Assembly: GCA_947247005.1 (NCBI GenBank)
Contig: OX365945.1
Coordinates: 10,422,501 to 10,486,500, forward strand
Length of the DNA: 64,000 nucleotides
Direction: 5' to 3'
Source of the DNA: Spisula solida
Taxonomy: Eukaryota > Mollusca > Bivalvia > Venerida > Mactridae
Under the pieces are notes generated by a model. It did not search any database. It saw only the letters and a program-made list of their open reading frames with translations, and had not been told where the DNA came from. The translations under genes and the position numbers were made by a program. Shown here piece after piece: positions 34,393-46,691 of the stretch (position 1 is the first letter of the stretch; every line of letters starts with the position of its first letter).

Positions 34393-36512
34393 AACGTGAC
34401 GTCATGCTTTATTCTCCTACACAAGAGGTTCCAGCCACACCAGTATTAATGCGTCCACGTCCAGTTTGGTCACACGGTTTTGGTACGCCGGTTGCGACCA
34501 ATCTGAACGATTTTGCTGTCGTACCGGACGATTCTGCTGTTGTCCCGGACTTTCTGGAACACACACAGGGTAAAGTATGAACACTTTGGTTTTGTAGGAA
34601 TATTGTAGGCCTACATCTATATGATATTTATGAAGTTATCTTCTTAGTTCGTTCGGTTCGCAAACATAGGCAACACAATAGCGATAGGTCTATGAATCAA
34701 GAAAAAAGATAATCGTTTTGGTGTTTGCATATGTGAATCATGATTTCATTTATTTATCTTTATTTTATCATTGGAATTTGCCAATTCATATTTAGCAAAA
34801 TAATACAACGTTTACATGAAGCTTTTGAACAAAAACGTTTTGAAGAACTATTGTTTTAGTTTAGTATAGTTGTTTAATCATGGATTGTCTTTTATTAAAG
34901 ATCTAGTTTCGTTAGTAAACTAGGGGTATTCGCGGAAAGTTTCGTTATATTTTTATTTCTCGATAATTTTCAATGATATTTTCAACAACTGTAGCTGCAT
35001 GTTTCATCTATTCATTACATATATACATACTACATGTCAATTCTACTAATATTTTCTACAATTGTAGCTACATGTTTCATCTATTCATTAGATATATGCA
35101 TACTAAAGGCATAAATGTGTATTCTACATATAATCGATATTATTCAAATACACTTTACATTTTGTAACTGTTTTGCATTATGATTATTGCTCACAGATTT
35201 GTCAGGGGTTGTTCCTAGAACTCCGGTGATCAGTGACAGACACCTGGAATTACAACCTAGTGGATCATCTAGGTCGACACGATTGGATAACTTACGGAAT
35301 ACTTCTACTCAATCAAATACACCAAGATTGTTGCTGAACTCACCGGCAGGTTTGTGTTTTGTTTTTTATTTCACAACCAATGTTTTGTCTTTTGTATGAT
35401 TATGTATTAAAGCTTTTAAATGCGTTTTATATTGATTACAAAAGCTATTTTAAATTTTATACATTTTTTCCGGAATACTTAGCAAAGTACTAGATTAGAG
35501 AATTCGGCATTAGTAAGGTGGTTCGTCGCTATTGCTTTGTACATGGTCGACCTGTCGGTAGACCAAATGGTTTCCGTTCAATAACGCTTTGTGCTAGGAT
35601 CTACAAACTTTACATGCAGGTTGGTCATCAACAGTAAATGACCCCTTGTGATTTGAAGGTCAGTAGGTCAAAAGTCAAGGTCGCTATGACCTTTACTATT
35701 TCTAACTATTCAAATGGTTTCCGTTCAAGAACTCAAGAACGCTTTGCCCTAGGATCTTCAAACTTTACATGGAGGTTTGTCATCAACAGTCGATTGCCCC
35801 TATTCATTTGGAGGTCAGTAGTTTTAAGGTCAAGGTCACCGTGACCTTTACGATTCCTGACTATTGGGCTGCGATGGGGGGGGCATACGTGTTTTACAAA
35901 CATATCTTGTTACTACATGAATTTATGCTTATTAGCACGTGCATTTATGCAAGCTTTCTTTATTGGTAACTCTCCTCAGAGTTATCAGCGATGTTTCAAA
36001 ACCTGGGTTTTGTGGAATCTCTATAAATTTGTGTATTATGTAAAACAGGAGTACGCAGTGGTCAAGCTGAGCAAATTGTACCAGGGACTCCAGTCGGCGG
36101 ATTTTTTCGGTGTTTAAATACACCCAAATCGGATTGGTCAACACCGGACGCTGCTGCAGTTGGTTCTAATCTCGTAATGACCCCGACATCTAGACCATAT
36201 AACAACCGCAGGAAATACATTCGAACATCCAAGTTATGCTTCGGACCATCCACTAGCATGGCATTACCTAAAGGTGACCAAATGGATGACAACAGCGACA
36301 AAGCTAAAAAAGTTGATCATGTTGTTGATGCAACCGGTGATAACCGGAGAATGTCGAAGACGTACGATTCGTCCGCCATGGAAAGTAGCAATGCCAGCAA
36401 GAACGCAAGTACGTCACCAGAAGGTCGGAATGAGACATTATCCCTGTCGGACCCAACCCCAGTCATGTTGCAAGAATCAGGCGATATTAAGGATTTCCTT
36501 GACATGATATAA
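34393..36512 (+). CDS. Three 3' exons of an unrecognised VPxTPV-motif gene
   Basis: Exons 34393-34569, 35197-35349 and 36049-36512. All three begin with two bases of a split codon, and both internal junctions are GT-AG with matching phase. Each exon carries one copy of a short motif: VPATPV, VPRTPV and VPGTPV. The last exon continues with an NTPKSDW segment, a basic NNRRKYIRTSK stretch, a Ser/Thr-rich tail, and ends in an acidic-hydrophobic C-terminus (DIKDFLDMI, then stop). An AATAAA lies 150 bases beyond the stop at 36662. The repeated TP sites suggest a proline-directed kinase substrate or docking repeat; this is inference. Upstream exons were not found: the region 33.6-34.3 kb holds a retrotransposon fragment and no convincing exon. 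The product is not recognised. The first exon lies downstream of, and points away from, the minus-strand gene. Confidence 0.6.
34973..35105 (+). repeat. Two-copy tandem repeat of about 72 bases
   Basis: GTAGCTGCATGTTTCATCTA and GTAGCTACATGTTTCATCTA with matching flanks. Located in the intron between the first two VPxTPV exons. Confidence 0.75.
35516..35912 (-). repeat. Repeat family C, copy 4
   Basis: Minus orientation; GGGGGGGCATACGTGTTTTA corresponds to the family's 5' ATGTATGCCCCC end. Located in the last intron of the VPxTPV gene. Confidence 0.75.
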
Positions 36513-38526
36513 TCGTATGCTTACAGTTACCGTTCTTGGTAGAAATGTAATGTACTATTATGCCAGGGTTTATTACTGTTGAATATCGCCAAATATCGTA
36601 TGGTAATTCATTGCTAGTTAAAACGCTATCAAATTTTAGCCCAGATTTACATCTGCTTTGAAATAAAAGCTTAAAAAATGTGTTGTCAGATCGTCATTAC
36701 ATGTTTAGTTATGCCTTTAATGTATTATACCAGTACTAGTATATTTCTACGTAATCCTATCCATGTGCTGGAGAAGTAAATGTTATAACAACTGCTCACA
36801 AATAGGTCTGAATCAATGAGTGGCCTGTTAAAACGTTTCTTCACAATGTTCATATAAAATTATTATTTTATAATCATTCTTTCGTGATCGAGACAAATAA
36901 AAACGTAATGGTCCTTTTTGAGTTTCCGGCATGAAATGAATGTTTTGATCAGCGTGTGTCATTAGATCTGTATAATTATATTAACTTAAGTCATACACTC
37001 CACATATGGCGGGGAAGTTGTGAGTGACTTTGACTAGGCTTATAATGGTAAGTAATTCCAGGAATACTTCTCAGGTCAATTGACTGCATGATCAAGGAAA
37101 AATATTCGAAGAGAACAGCGTAAAACACATTTCTATTCAAGGCTTGTGATATCGATACCATATTACATAATACATGCAAGTTCAGATATTTTTAGATTCT
37201 TTGGAATTAACGTTTGGCAACACAACATCTCAAGAGTCATATTCATGATGCAAAAAACAGCATACTTACCGAGAAATACGATAACTTGTGTGGGATCGTG
37301 GCGTTCCTCGATCTTCTGTATAGAAAATTTACATCATTAGTATCTTGTTTCCGAACGAGAATATCAAATCTCAAATATTTCAGTGTTTATTGTTTTACTA
37401 AAAAATGTCAATAAAACATTCACTTCAAGCAGATGTGCCAACAACATGTCAATAACATTGGCGATATGTTAGAATTATTCTTAAAACATCAACCAAGGTC
37501 CGTCTGCAAAGTTCATTAAAATACCTTAAATACCTGAAAGTAATTCAAAACTATCGCCCGTGTTATTATTTGAAGTTTTCGATGTTAAATCGTTATTTTC
37601 CACAGCCCCAGTATAGGTATGGATACATGTATGTTGACCTCAAAGAATCCAAATAATGAACCCGTATTCGGCATGATTTTACGTTTTATGTATCTATTAC
37701 AGCTATTAATTTCAACGTGTTTGTGCAGTACATGTATACCTATTACATGTAATCCGATCAGTCCATAGTTTAAAGTACAAAACACACATAACCTAGGTTC
37801 TTTCTTGCTTATACTTGGTAATGAAATCTCTCTTAAGAGTTAGTATTCCAGCAAACTCATTATAAGACAACGAGTAACCCCCCCTTCATCACCAGTTTGT
37901 TAAATGTAGGTAGAAATCGGCATTAATTTGTGATGGTTTAGTTTACTTTTTTTAGTTTTATTATGCTATTACTAACATCGAGATGGACATATTAGTACCG
38001 TGATAAAACCATTCCCAGCTGTAGTTCAGAGTTGCATGTGTTCAGAGATGATACGGTAGCTGGTAGCATAAAGGGTCAATTAAGCGATAATGTTTGACAT
38101 TTTTTCTTAAATATAAACCACACACCAAACTTGGCTTCTTATGCACTGCATCGTCTACGTTCAGTGTCTCCATATCATGGTAGCCACACACTCTTAGAAG
38201 CAATGAATGCCCTGTTCTAAGATCCAGTTAAATTATTCACCATATTTGTTTTAAGCCTTTTCGGTCGAAGTTAGGCCCACCTATCACAATTATATGGATA
38301 TTATATCTTTACAAACACATTCCGTTATCCAGTACCGATTTATGATTATGATGGACAACGTGTAAAAATAGTACAATGATCATGTGTTCAATGCATGGTG
38401 ATTTTGTATTTACGCATTGAGCTACTCACGCGTTCTATGTGGACATTTCTTCTCCTCATGGAATCTATACACGTCTTAGCAGCTCCGTTAGCAGATTTGG
38501 TATGCTTTATGTACTCTATATACGTC

Positions 38527-38755
38527 GCTGATTAGCATAAGAAGGTCGTTAGTACAAAACCGCTATTTTGAGAAAACAAGAAAAAACTGTCTGAAAACTA
38601 CTCTTTACTTATGGACAAAAGCTGTTTCCACTTCAGTTTAGTCAACATGACCTGTTCCGAATTTCATGAAAAGCGCCTTGTGGTGCTGATTTCAAATATG
38701 TATGAGTCTTATAAGGTCGTAAGTAGCACTATAAACGACCTTCTCATTCTAAGCA
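38527..38755. repeat. MITE family J, copy 1
   Basis: TGATTAGCATAAGAAGGTCG at the left and ACGACCTTCTCATTCTAAGC at the right are inverted; in duplication unit 1. Confidence 0.65.
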
Positions 38756-39390
38756 AGCGACGTGGTGTTACGATGCTCCCTGGAACAACTAGATAACCCT
38801 CCTCTTGAAAGTAAATTTCCCCATTGGTTACATTACTTACTGTCACCGTGGTACCTAGTCTGAGCGTCTTCAATGTTATATTTCGTGTTATCATTCACAA
38901 TAAATGTGACAGTTATATAATTGTGATATCATAGATAAAACCGAGTACCAGACACGGTTAAAGCATGGATATGACAATGCAGTTGGTATGACTTATTGAT
39001 TTAACAGAACATCTATTTAATTTTTTGTCAATCGCTGTAGAGATATATTTTATATACCGGTATCCCGACAACTAGGAAGGTTTAGCACTCAATGCAAACT
39101 AGAAATGTTGGCAAACATGTATACGCCTCCTACAGCCTGCTATTTGGTCACTTCACGTTTAAGGTCATTTTTGACCCGACTTAAATGTCATATTCAGTTT
39201 ACAACATGTCATTGCCAACCTCCGTACCAAGTTTTAGATATCTTAGGTTCATAAGACGGGTACCTCAGTCTGGTTTTGACTACTAGTACCTGAATATATT
39301 ATTCGTACGGCTGCAAGTCTACACAAAGTTATCAATCGAATATGTTCGTTCTTCAGATCTTCTACTAGATTAGAGAATTTGGCATTAGTA

Positions 39391-39787
39391 AGGTGGTTCG
39401 TCGCTTTTGCTTTGTACATGGTCGACCTGTCGGTAGACCAAATGGTTTCCGTTCAATAACGCTTTGTGCTAGGATCTACAAACTTTACATGCAGGTTGGT
39501 CATCAACAGTAAATGACCCCTTGTGATTTGAAGGTCAGTAGGTCAAAAGTCAAGGTCGCTATGACCTTTACTATTTCTAACTATTCAAATGGTTTCCGTT
39601 CAAGAACTCAAGAACGCTTTGCCCTAGGATCTTCAAACTTTACATGGAGGTTTGTCATCAACAGTCGATTGCCCCTATTCATTTGGAGGTCAGTAGTTTT
39701 AAGGTCAAGGTCACCGTGACCTTTACGATTCCTGACTATTGGGCTGCGATGGGGGGGGGGGCATACGTGTTTTACAAACATATCTTG
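39391..39787 (-). repeat. Repeat family C, copy 5 (duplicate of copy 4)
   Basis: Copied with the tandem duplication; the poly-G run is longer by a few bases. Confidence 0.8.
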
Positions 39788-39926
39788 TTACTACATGAAT
39801 TTATGCTTATTAGCACGTGAATTTATGCAAGCTTTCTTTATTGGTAACTCTCCTCAGAGTTATCAGCGATGTTTCAAAACCTGGGTTTTGTGGAATCTCT
39901 ATAAATTTGTGTATTATGTAAAACAG

Positions 39927-40390
39927 GAGTACGCAGTGGTCAAGCTGAGCAAATTGTACCAGGGACTCCAGTCGGCGGATTTTTTCGGTGTTTAAATACA
40001 CCCAAATCGGATTGGTCAACATCGGACGCTGCTGCAGTTGGTTCTAATCTCGTAATGACCCCGACATCTAGACCATATAACAACCGCAGGAAATACATTC
40101 GAACATCCAAGTTATGCTTCGGACCATCCACTAGCATGGCATTACCTAAAGGTGACCAAATGGATGACAACAGCGACAAAGCTAAAAAAGTTGATCATGT
40201 TGTTAATGCAACCGGTGATAACCGGAGAATGTCGAAGAAGCACGATTCGTCCGCCATGGAAAGTAGCAATGCCAGCAAGAACGCAAGTACGTCACCAGAA
40301 GGTCGGAATGAGACATTATCCCTGTCGGACCCAACCCCAGTCATGTTGCAAGAATCAGGCGATATTAAGGATTTCCTTGACATGATATAA
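39927..40390 (+). CDS. Duplicated copy of the terminal exon of the VPxTPV gene
   Basis: It lies 3878 bases downstream of 36049-36512 inside the tandem duplication. The splice acceptor (AAAACAG), the whole reading frame, the stop and the AATAAA (40540) are all retained. Few coding differences are visible: a GAT to AAT change (Asp to Asn) and a KTYD to KKHD change. The upstream exons were not copied, so this exon can be expressed only as an alternative last exon spliced from 35349, or is silent. It lacks any disabling change. Confidence 0.5.
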
Positions 40391-42406
40391 TCGTATGCTT
40401 ACAGTTACCGTTCTTGGTAGAAATGTAATGTACTATTATGCCAGGGTTTATTACTGTTGAATATCGCCAAATATCGTATGGTAATTCATTGCTAGTTAAA
40501 ACGCTATCAAATTTTAGCCCAGATTTACATCTGCTTTGAAATAAAAGCTTAAAAAAATGTGTTGTCAGATCGTCATTACATGTTTAGTTATGCCTTTAAT
40601 GTATTATACCAGTACTAGTATATTTCTACGTAATCCTATCCATGTGCTGGAGAAGTAAATGTTATAACAACTGCTCACAAATAGGTCTGAATCAATGAGT
40701 GGCCTGTTAAAACGTTTCTCCACAATGTTCATATAAAATTATTATTTTATAATCATTCTTTCGTGATCGAGACAAATAAAAACTTAATGGTCCTTTTTGA
40801 GTTTCCGGCATGAAATGAATGTTTTGATCAGCGTGTGTCATTAGATCTGTATAATTATATTAACTTAAGTCATACACTCCACATATGGCGGGGAAGTTGT
40901 GAGTGACTTTGACTAGGCTTATAATGGTAAGTAATTCCAGGAATACTTCTCAGGTCAATTGACTGCATGATCAAGGAAAAATATTCGAAGAGAACAGCGT
41001 AAAACACATTTCTATTCAAGGATTGTGATATCGATACCATATTACATAATACATGCAAGTTCAGATATTTTTAGATTCTTTGGAATTAACGTTTGGCAAC
41101 ACAACATCTCAAGAGTCATATTCATGATGCAAAAAACAGCATACTTACCGAGAAATACGATAACTTGTGTGGGATCGTGGCGTTCCTCGATCTTCTGTAT
41201 AGAAAATTTACATCATTAGTATCTTGTTTCCGAACGAGAATATCAAATCTCAAATATTTCAGTGTTTATTGTTTTACTAAAAAATGTCAATAAAACATTC
41301 ACTTCAAGCAGATGTGCCAACAACATGTCAATAACATTGGCGATATGTTAGAATTATTCTTAAAACATCAACCAAGGTCCGTCTGCAAAGTTCATTAAAA
41401 TACCTTAAATACCTGAAAGTAATTCAAAACTATCGCCCGTGTTATTATTTGAAGTTTTCGATGTTAAATCGTTATTTTCCACAGCCCCAGTATAGGTATG
41501 GATACATGTATGTTGACCTCAAAGAATCCAAATAATGAACCCGTATTCGGCATGATTTTACGTTTTATGTATCTATTACAGCTATTAATTTCAACGTGTT
41601 TGTGCAGTACATGTATACCTATTACATGTGATCCGATCAGTCCATAGTTTAAAGTACAAAACACACATAACCTAGGTTCTTTCTTGCTTATACTTGGTAA
41701 TGAAATCTCTCTTAAGAGTTAGTATTCCAGCAAACTCATTATAAGACAACGAGTAACCCCCCCTTCATCACCAGTTTGTTAAATGTAGGTAGAAATCGGC
41801 ATTAATTTGTGATGGTTTAGTTTACTTTTTTTAGTTTTATTATGCTATTACTAACATCGAGATGGACATATTAGTACCGTGATAAAACCATTCCCAGCTG
41901 TAGTTCAGAGTTGCATGTGTTCAGAGATGATACGGTAGCTGGTAGCATAAAGGGTCAATTAAGCGATAATGTTTGACATTTTTTCTTAAATATAAACCAC
42001 ACACCAAACTTGGCTTCTTATGCACTGCATCGTCTACGTTCAGTGTCTCCATATCATGGTAGCCACACACTCTTAGAAGCAATGAATGCCCTGTTCTAAG
42101 ATCCAGTTAAATTATTCACCATATTTGTTTTAAGCCTTTTCGGTCGAAGTTAGGCCCACCTATCACAATTATATGGATATTATATCTTTACAAACACATT
42201 CCGTTATCCAGTACCGATTTATGATTATGATGGACAACGTGTAAAAATAGTACAATGATCATGTGTTCAATGCATGGTGATTTTGTATTTACGCATTGAG
42301 CTACTCACGCGTTCTATGTGGACATTTCTTCTCCTCATGGAATCTATACACGTCTTAGCAGCTCCGTTAGCAGATTTGGTATGCTTTATGTACTCTATAT
42401 ACGTCG

Positions 42407-42634
42407 CTTGATTAGCATAAGAAGGTCGTTAGTACAAAACCGCTATTTTGAGAAAACAAGAAAAAACTGTCTGAAAACTACTCTTTACTTATGGACAAAA
42501 GCTGTTTCCACTTCAGTTTAGTCAACATGACCTGTTCCGAATTTCATGAAAAGCGCCTTGTGGTGCTGATTTCAAATATGTATGAGTCTTATAAGGTCGT
42601 AAGTAGCACTATAAACGACCTTCTCATTCTAAGC
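42407..42634. repeat. MITE family J, copy 2 (duplicate)
   Basis: The same element in duplication unit 2. Confidence 0.65.
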
Positions 42635-43570
42635 AAGCGACGTGGTGTTACGATGCTCCCTGGAACAACTAGATAACCCTCCTCTTGAAAGTAAATTTCC
42701 CCATTGGTTACATTACTTACTGTCACCGTGGTACCTAGTCTGAGCGTCTTCAATGTTATATTTCGTGTTATCATTCACAATAAATGTGACAGTTATATAA
42801 TTGTGATATCATAGATAAAACCGAGTACCAGACACGGTTAAAGCATGGATATGACAATGCAGTTGGTATGACTTATTGATTTAACAGAACATCTATTTAA
42901 TTTTTTGTCAATCGCTGTAGAGATATATTTTATATACCGGTATCCCGACAACTAGGAAGGTTTAGCACTCAATGCAAACTAGAAATGTTGGCAAACATGT
43001 ATACGCCTCCTACAGCCTGCTATTTGGTCACTTCACGTTTAAGGTCATTTTTGACCCGACTTAAATGTCATATTCAGTTTACAACATGTCATTGCCAACC
43101 TCCGTACCAAGTTTTAGAGATCTTAGGTTCATAAGACGGGTACCTCAGTCTGGTTTTGACTACTAGTACCTGAATATATTATTCGTACGGCTGCAAGTCT
43201 ACACAAAGTTATCAATCGAATATGTTCGTTCTTCAGACCAAAAGCTGAAATCAAAAGGCGATATGTGCAACGCACTAAACACATGTATGTCTTCGAAGAG
43301 GGCACGATAAGTGTCTTTCTTTGGTCTTCCCAGTCCAATTCGTTATTATAGTTTCGTACTTCACATTGCTAGGCCATGGTGCCGTACAATAAAGGTTCGA
43401 CTCCCACTACATGTGCAAACTATTTGGTTTAAGGTGGAAAAGGCGTTTCTAAAATAATTCTAATAATAATTCAAACAACTTATAGTGAGATAGTGAGCGT
43501 TTTATTTCAATACATATGAGAAACAATACACAAGAGTTACACACTTACATGATGTACGATGTATGGCATG

Positions 43571-43735
43571 CGTAGATACAACCACAGGTATCTGTATCAT
43601 TGATTAAGAGAAAAAAAAATGTTTGTAAAATTTATATACATTTAGCAATAAAATTGCAACATTTGTATATAAATTTTCAAATTTATTTTTACTGTTAATC
43701 AATGATACAGTTACCTGTGGATACAAAAATCTACG
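43571..43735. mobile_element. Fold-back MITE
   Basis: CGTAGATACAACCACAGGTA ... TACCTGTGGATACAAAAATC pair across almost the whole 165 bases (also TTAATCAATGATACAG and inner AAATTTATATACA / TGTATATAAATTT), forming a near-complete hairpin. Confidence 0.75.
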
Positions 43736-44078
43736 ACTTTCATTTCAATCTACATGACGTTACATCAACATAATTATGACGTTACATCAATATAACATTC
43801 AGTATAAAAGTAGAGAAACAACGATAAGACACTGAAGTATTCAATCAAGGGGAGACAATACATACTTTCGTACTCTCACAGATGCGGACATGGTGCGTTT
43901 ATACAAAATAATTAATGATCATAAAATATATGATTATATAAATATTAAGAAAATGACATGTTATATAATGTTACCTACGAACATTGTTCATGAATTGTGA
44001 AAAGGAAAACCGTTCTCTGCGTAATGTATTTTTCTCCACCACTTTGTGTGCGATAGTTATACCCACGTCCATGTCGTT

Positions 44079-44300
44079 AGCTTATAATGAGAAGGTCGTA
44101 AGTGCTACTAACGAACTTATCAGACTCATAAATATTTGTAAATCTGCATCACGTGCAATGCGCTTCTTTCGAGCCTATTTTCATAAAAATCGGAAAAGTT
44201 GAAAAAGCTTTTCCATAAGTAAGGGGCAGTTTTCAGACAGTTTATTTCTTGTTTTCTCAAAATTGCGTTTTTGTACTTACAACCTTCTCATTCTAAGCCA
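44079..44300. repeat. MITE family J, copy 3 (opposite orientation)
   Basis: AGCTTATAATGAGAAGGTCG at the left, CAACCTTCTCATTCTAAGCC at the right; the interior matches the reverse complement of copies 1 and 2 (CAGACAGTTT, CTTGTTTTCTCAAAAT). Confidence 0.65.
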
Positions 44301-45025
44301 GCAATTTAGCTGACTGGGAATATCCACTTACATGACAAATTGCTTTTGAAAGAACAATATCCAATTGTTGCCATGGAACCTGGATTTATTATCAGTAGAT
44401 TCATTACATATAGACAGCATCGAAACTCGATACGTTACATCAATCCGTTTAGAATAACAGCAAGAAGTATTTCGGTCATTATTGGACATTCAATACGATA
44501 TGATAAAATGAGCCATGTTGTCAATTTATTGAATTCTCAATGTTACTGCTGGCTTAATCTTTCTGTGCTCCAGATATGTGATACCTGCGACAATATGCCA
44601 CACATATTGTTGGTTTTTGTATACATGATGATCGAATGTTGTTAGATTATTTGATTACAACATATGCTATAAGTTGGCATGGTTAATGAAAATCACATAC
44701 ATGTATCTCCATTGATATCATAAAAATATGTATATTTTAATGTGTAATTGGGATGGGAGTGGGTTATCTTGTTATATCTGTTAATTTGCATCTATATAAT
44801 ACACGAAGAACATGACTCACGAATGATAGTCTAAATTTGACGTATTCTTATGTATACTGGTGCATGATTAACATGCAAATCAACTAAACACTTGCTATAT
44901 GAGAAAACACCTAGTTCATTGTCAACAAGCAAACTTACCAAACCGTATTTGTTGCAATAAGGATCACACTTGTAAAATATGTTATGTCTTGCGAGCCTTG
45001 CTACGACATAATTCACTTTGCGACC

Positions 45026-45153
45026 ATACCACGTGGTTCGTGACGTTAATTTGAGGTACTATATACAAATGTATACATTGTACATCCACACACAGAATCC
45101 ACCGATTACCATCGAAAATACAAATGAGGTCACAAACCACGTGGTTTGACCCC
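45026..45153. mobile_element. Short inverted-repeat element with ACCACGTGGT ends
   Basis: ACCACGTGGTTCGTGACG at the left and GTCACAAACCACGTGGTTTG at the right pair as imperfect TIRs of a 128-base element. Confidence 0.5.
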
Positions 45154-46631
45154 ATAGCCCAGCGTTCAGTTATTGTCGCATGGTTTAAGCCTAGAATGAC
45201 GTACAATGCCATTTGAAACAGATGATGTACACGTTATTTTTATACAACGAGTGTTGTATTTTGCATATTACATGTGACCTCGCTCACTTAGGTTTTACTC
45301 TTAGTAAACTAAAAGAGCAATGCAAGGTATGTACCAATGTAAGTAAACATGACATTGGGTAATAAAGGCATAGGAGAAGGCACTGCTACATATCGGAGTA
45401 TGTTTCCACCCCCGTCACGCATTGATGACAGCAACCATCCAGCACGCCATTACAAATATCATTGCCATTCCGAGTTCCCATGTTCTTGGTGACAAAAAGC
45501 TACAACACACTATCAAACCTACCTACAAGCATTGTCCACAAACATCCACAAGTAACTGTGTTTTGTATAGACATATATTTATAATGAATACAATTTAGTA
45601 GATAAAATATAAACTACACGAAAAGAAATGTAACTTTAAAAGCTGAATTAACGGGCGAATTTATATGCGTTGAGTTTTAATATGGCGCCGAAATCAAAAT
45701 TTACATTTCATTATTGAAACATGATGAAAAATAGCACATGAGAATATATCATGACATTTATTCTTCACCATCCATCCATACTCATTTAATGTATTTCACG
45801 AATTAAATCAATAAATATGCACAAACGACATTTTACCAGGCATTTTGTACATTACTTTGAACCAAATATTGACAATATATAAACAGACTGTACAGAATAA
45901 CTGGCTACCAAATCCCAAATGATAGAAACCTTATCAAATCCGTGTCTATATTTATAGTAACACGATCACCACTAACTAACATTACACAATATTTATATGC
46001 ACTCAGCATTTGCATCAGTACGTCGGAAAATAGAAAAGAATTAAATTTTGCTGAACTTTAGATAAACAATGTACTTTTCTGTCTATAATTAAATACAAAA
46101 CATTAATTTACACATACACCGAGCCACAGCTAGTAAACCACACAAACCGTTACCAGACAGACAGTCAAGACGAACAATCGGAACACCTCGTGAATCTTGT
46201 GACGGACTTTTTCAGGGAAAGCTGGAGACAGCGTCTTTGTCAAACTCAATAAAAAGTACAACTGGAAAATGGTGCTTCGTGTATATTTATGTTACTGTAA
46301 TGGTTTGAAATTCCTATTTCCTCTTATGACTGGAAGCCAACAGCTTTCAAAATCATCCATTACGAAATTACTACACGGTCCTTTTCTTTATGATATTAAA
46401 GGTCAACTTTGTTTGATTTTGTTTGTACTCCTGATGCATCCAAGGCCGAGGTGTTTCGATTGTACAGACGATATCTAGACGTAGAGACACAGTTAACGAA
46501 CACTCAAAACATCACAGTCACTTCAAGCAATAGTATGTATCCATCCGCTGGCAGTATTTGTAGGTCTTTCTTCAATCAGAATACAAAATGTCTACTTCCG
46601 GTTCTCCAACCTTACTTCCTGTGTCGGGTTC

Positions 46632-46691
46632 TCATGCTTTTATCACAGTAATAACATTGTTTTCTACACCACTGTCGTCTGCTTTTGTTTC
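46632..46691 (-). CDS. Terminal CBM48 exon
   Basis: 19 codons and stop (TGA at 46634-46632), ETKADDSGVENNVITVIKA, matching the final NNxIxV strand of the module. The acceptor is AAATTTCAG. The protein ends two residues past the domain. A TTTATT (minus-strand AATAAA) near 45755 is a possible but distant polyadenylation signal. Confidence 0.8.
   Translation of the reverse strand, partial: ETKADDSGVENNVITVIKA

Larger units (their letters stand above)
35489..39363 (+). repeat. Tandem duplication, unit 1
   Basis: From ACTAGATTAGAGAATTCGG to CGTTCTTCAGA, about 3.87 kb, repeated directly at 39364-43237. It includes a family C repeat, the terminal exon of the VPxTPV gene, its polyadenylation signal and about 2.8 kb of 3' flank with a family J MITE. 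I counted about twenty differences by eye, mostly single bases plus a poly-G length change. Confidence 0.95.
39364..43237 (+). repeat. Tandem duplication, unit 2
   Basis: Direct copy of 35489-39357, offset 3875 to 3880 bases, separated from unit 1 by six bases. The right edge is at CTTCAGACC, where unit 1 reads CTTCAGATC. It contains the second terminal exon (39927-40390). Confidence 0.95.
43238..46631. other. Intergenic between the duplication and the CBM48 gene
   Basis: Contains the fold-back MITE, a family J MITE and a short ACCACGTGGT element; the part nearest 46.6 kb should include the 3' UTR of the CBM48 gene. No other gene seen. Confidence 0.5.

Noticed and set aside
36062..36301. Minus frames of 60 to 80 codons repeated in both duplication units
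   Set aside because: They are shadows of the duplicated plus-strand terminal exon; conservation between units is due only to the recent duplication.
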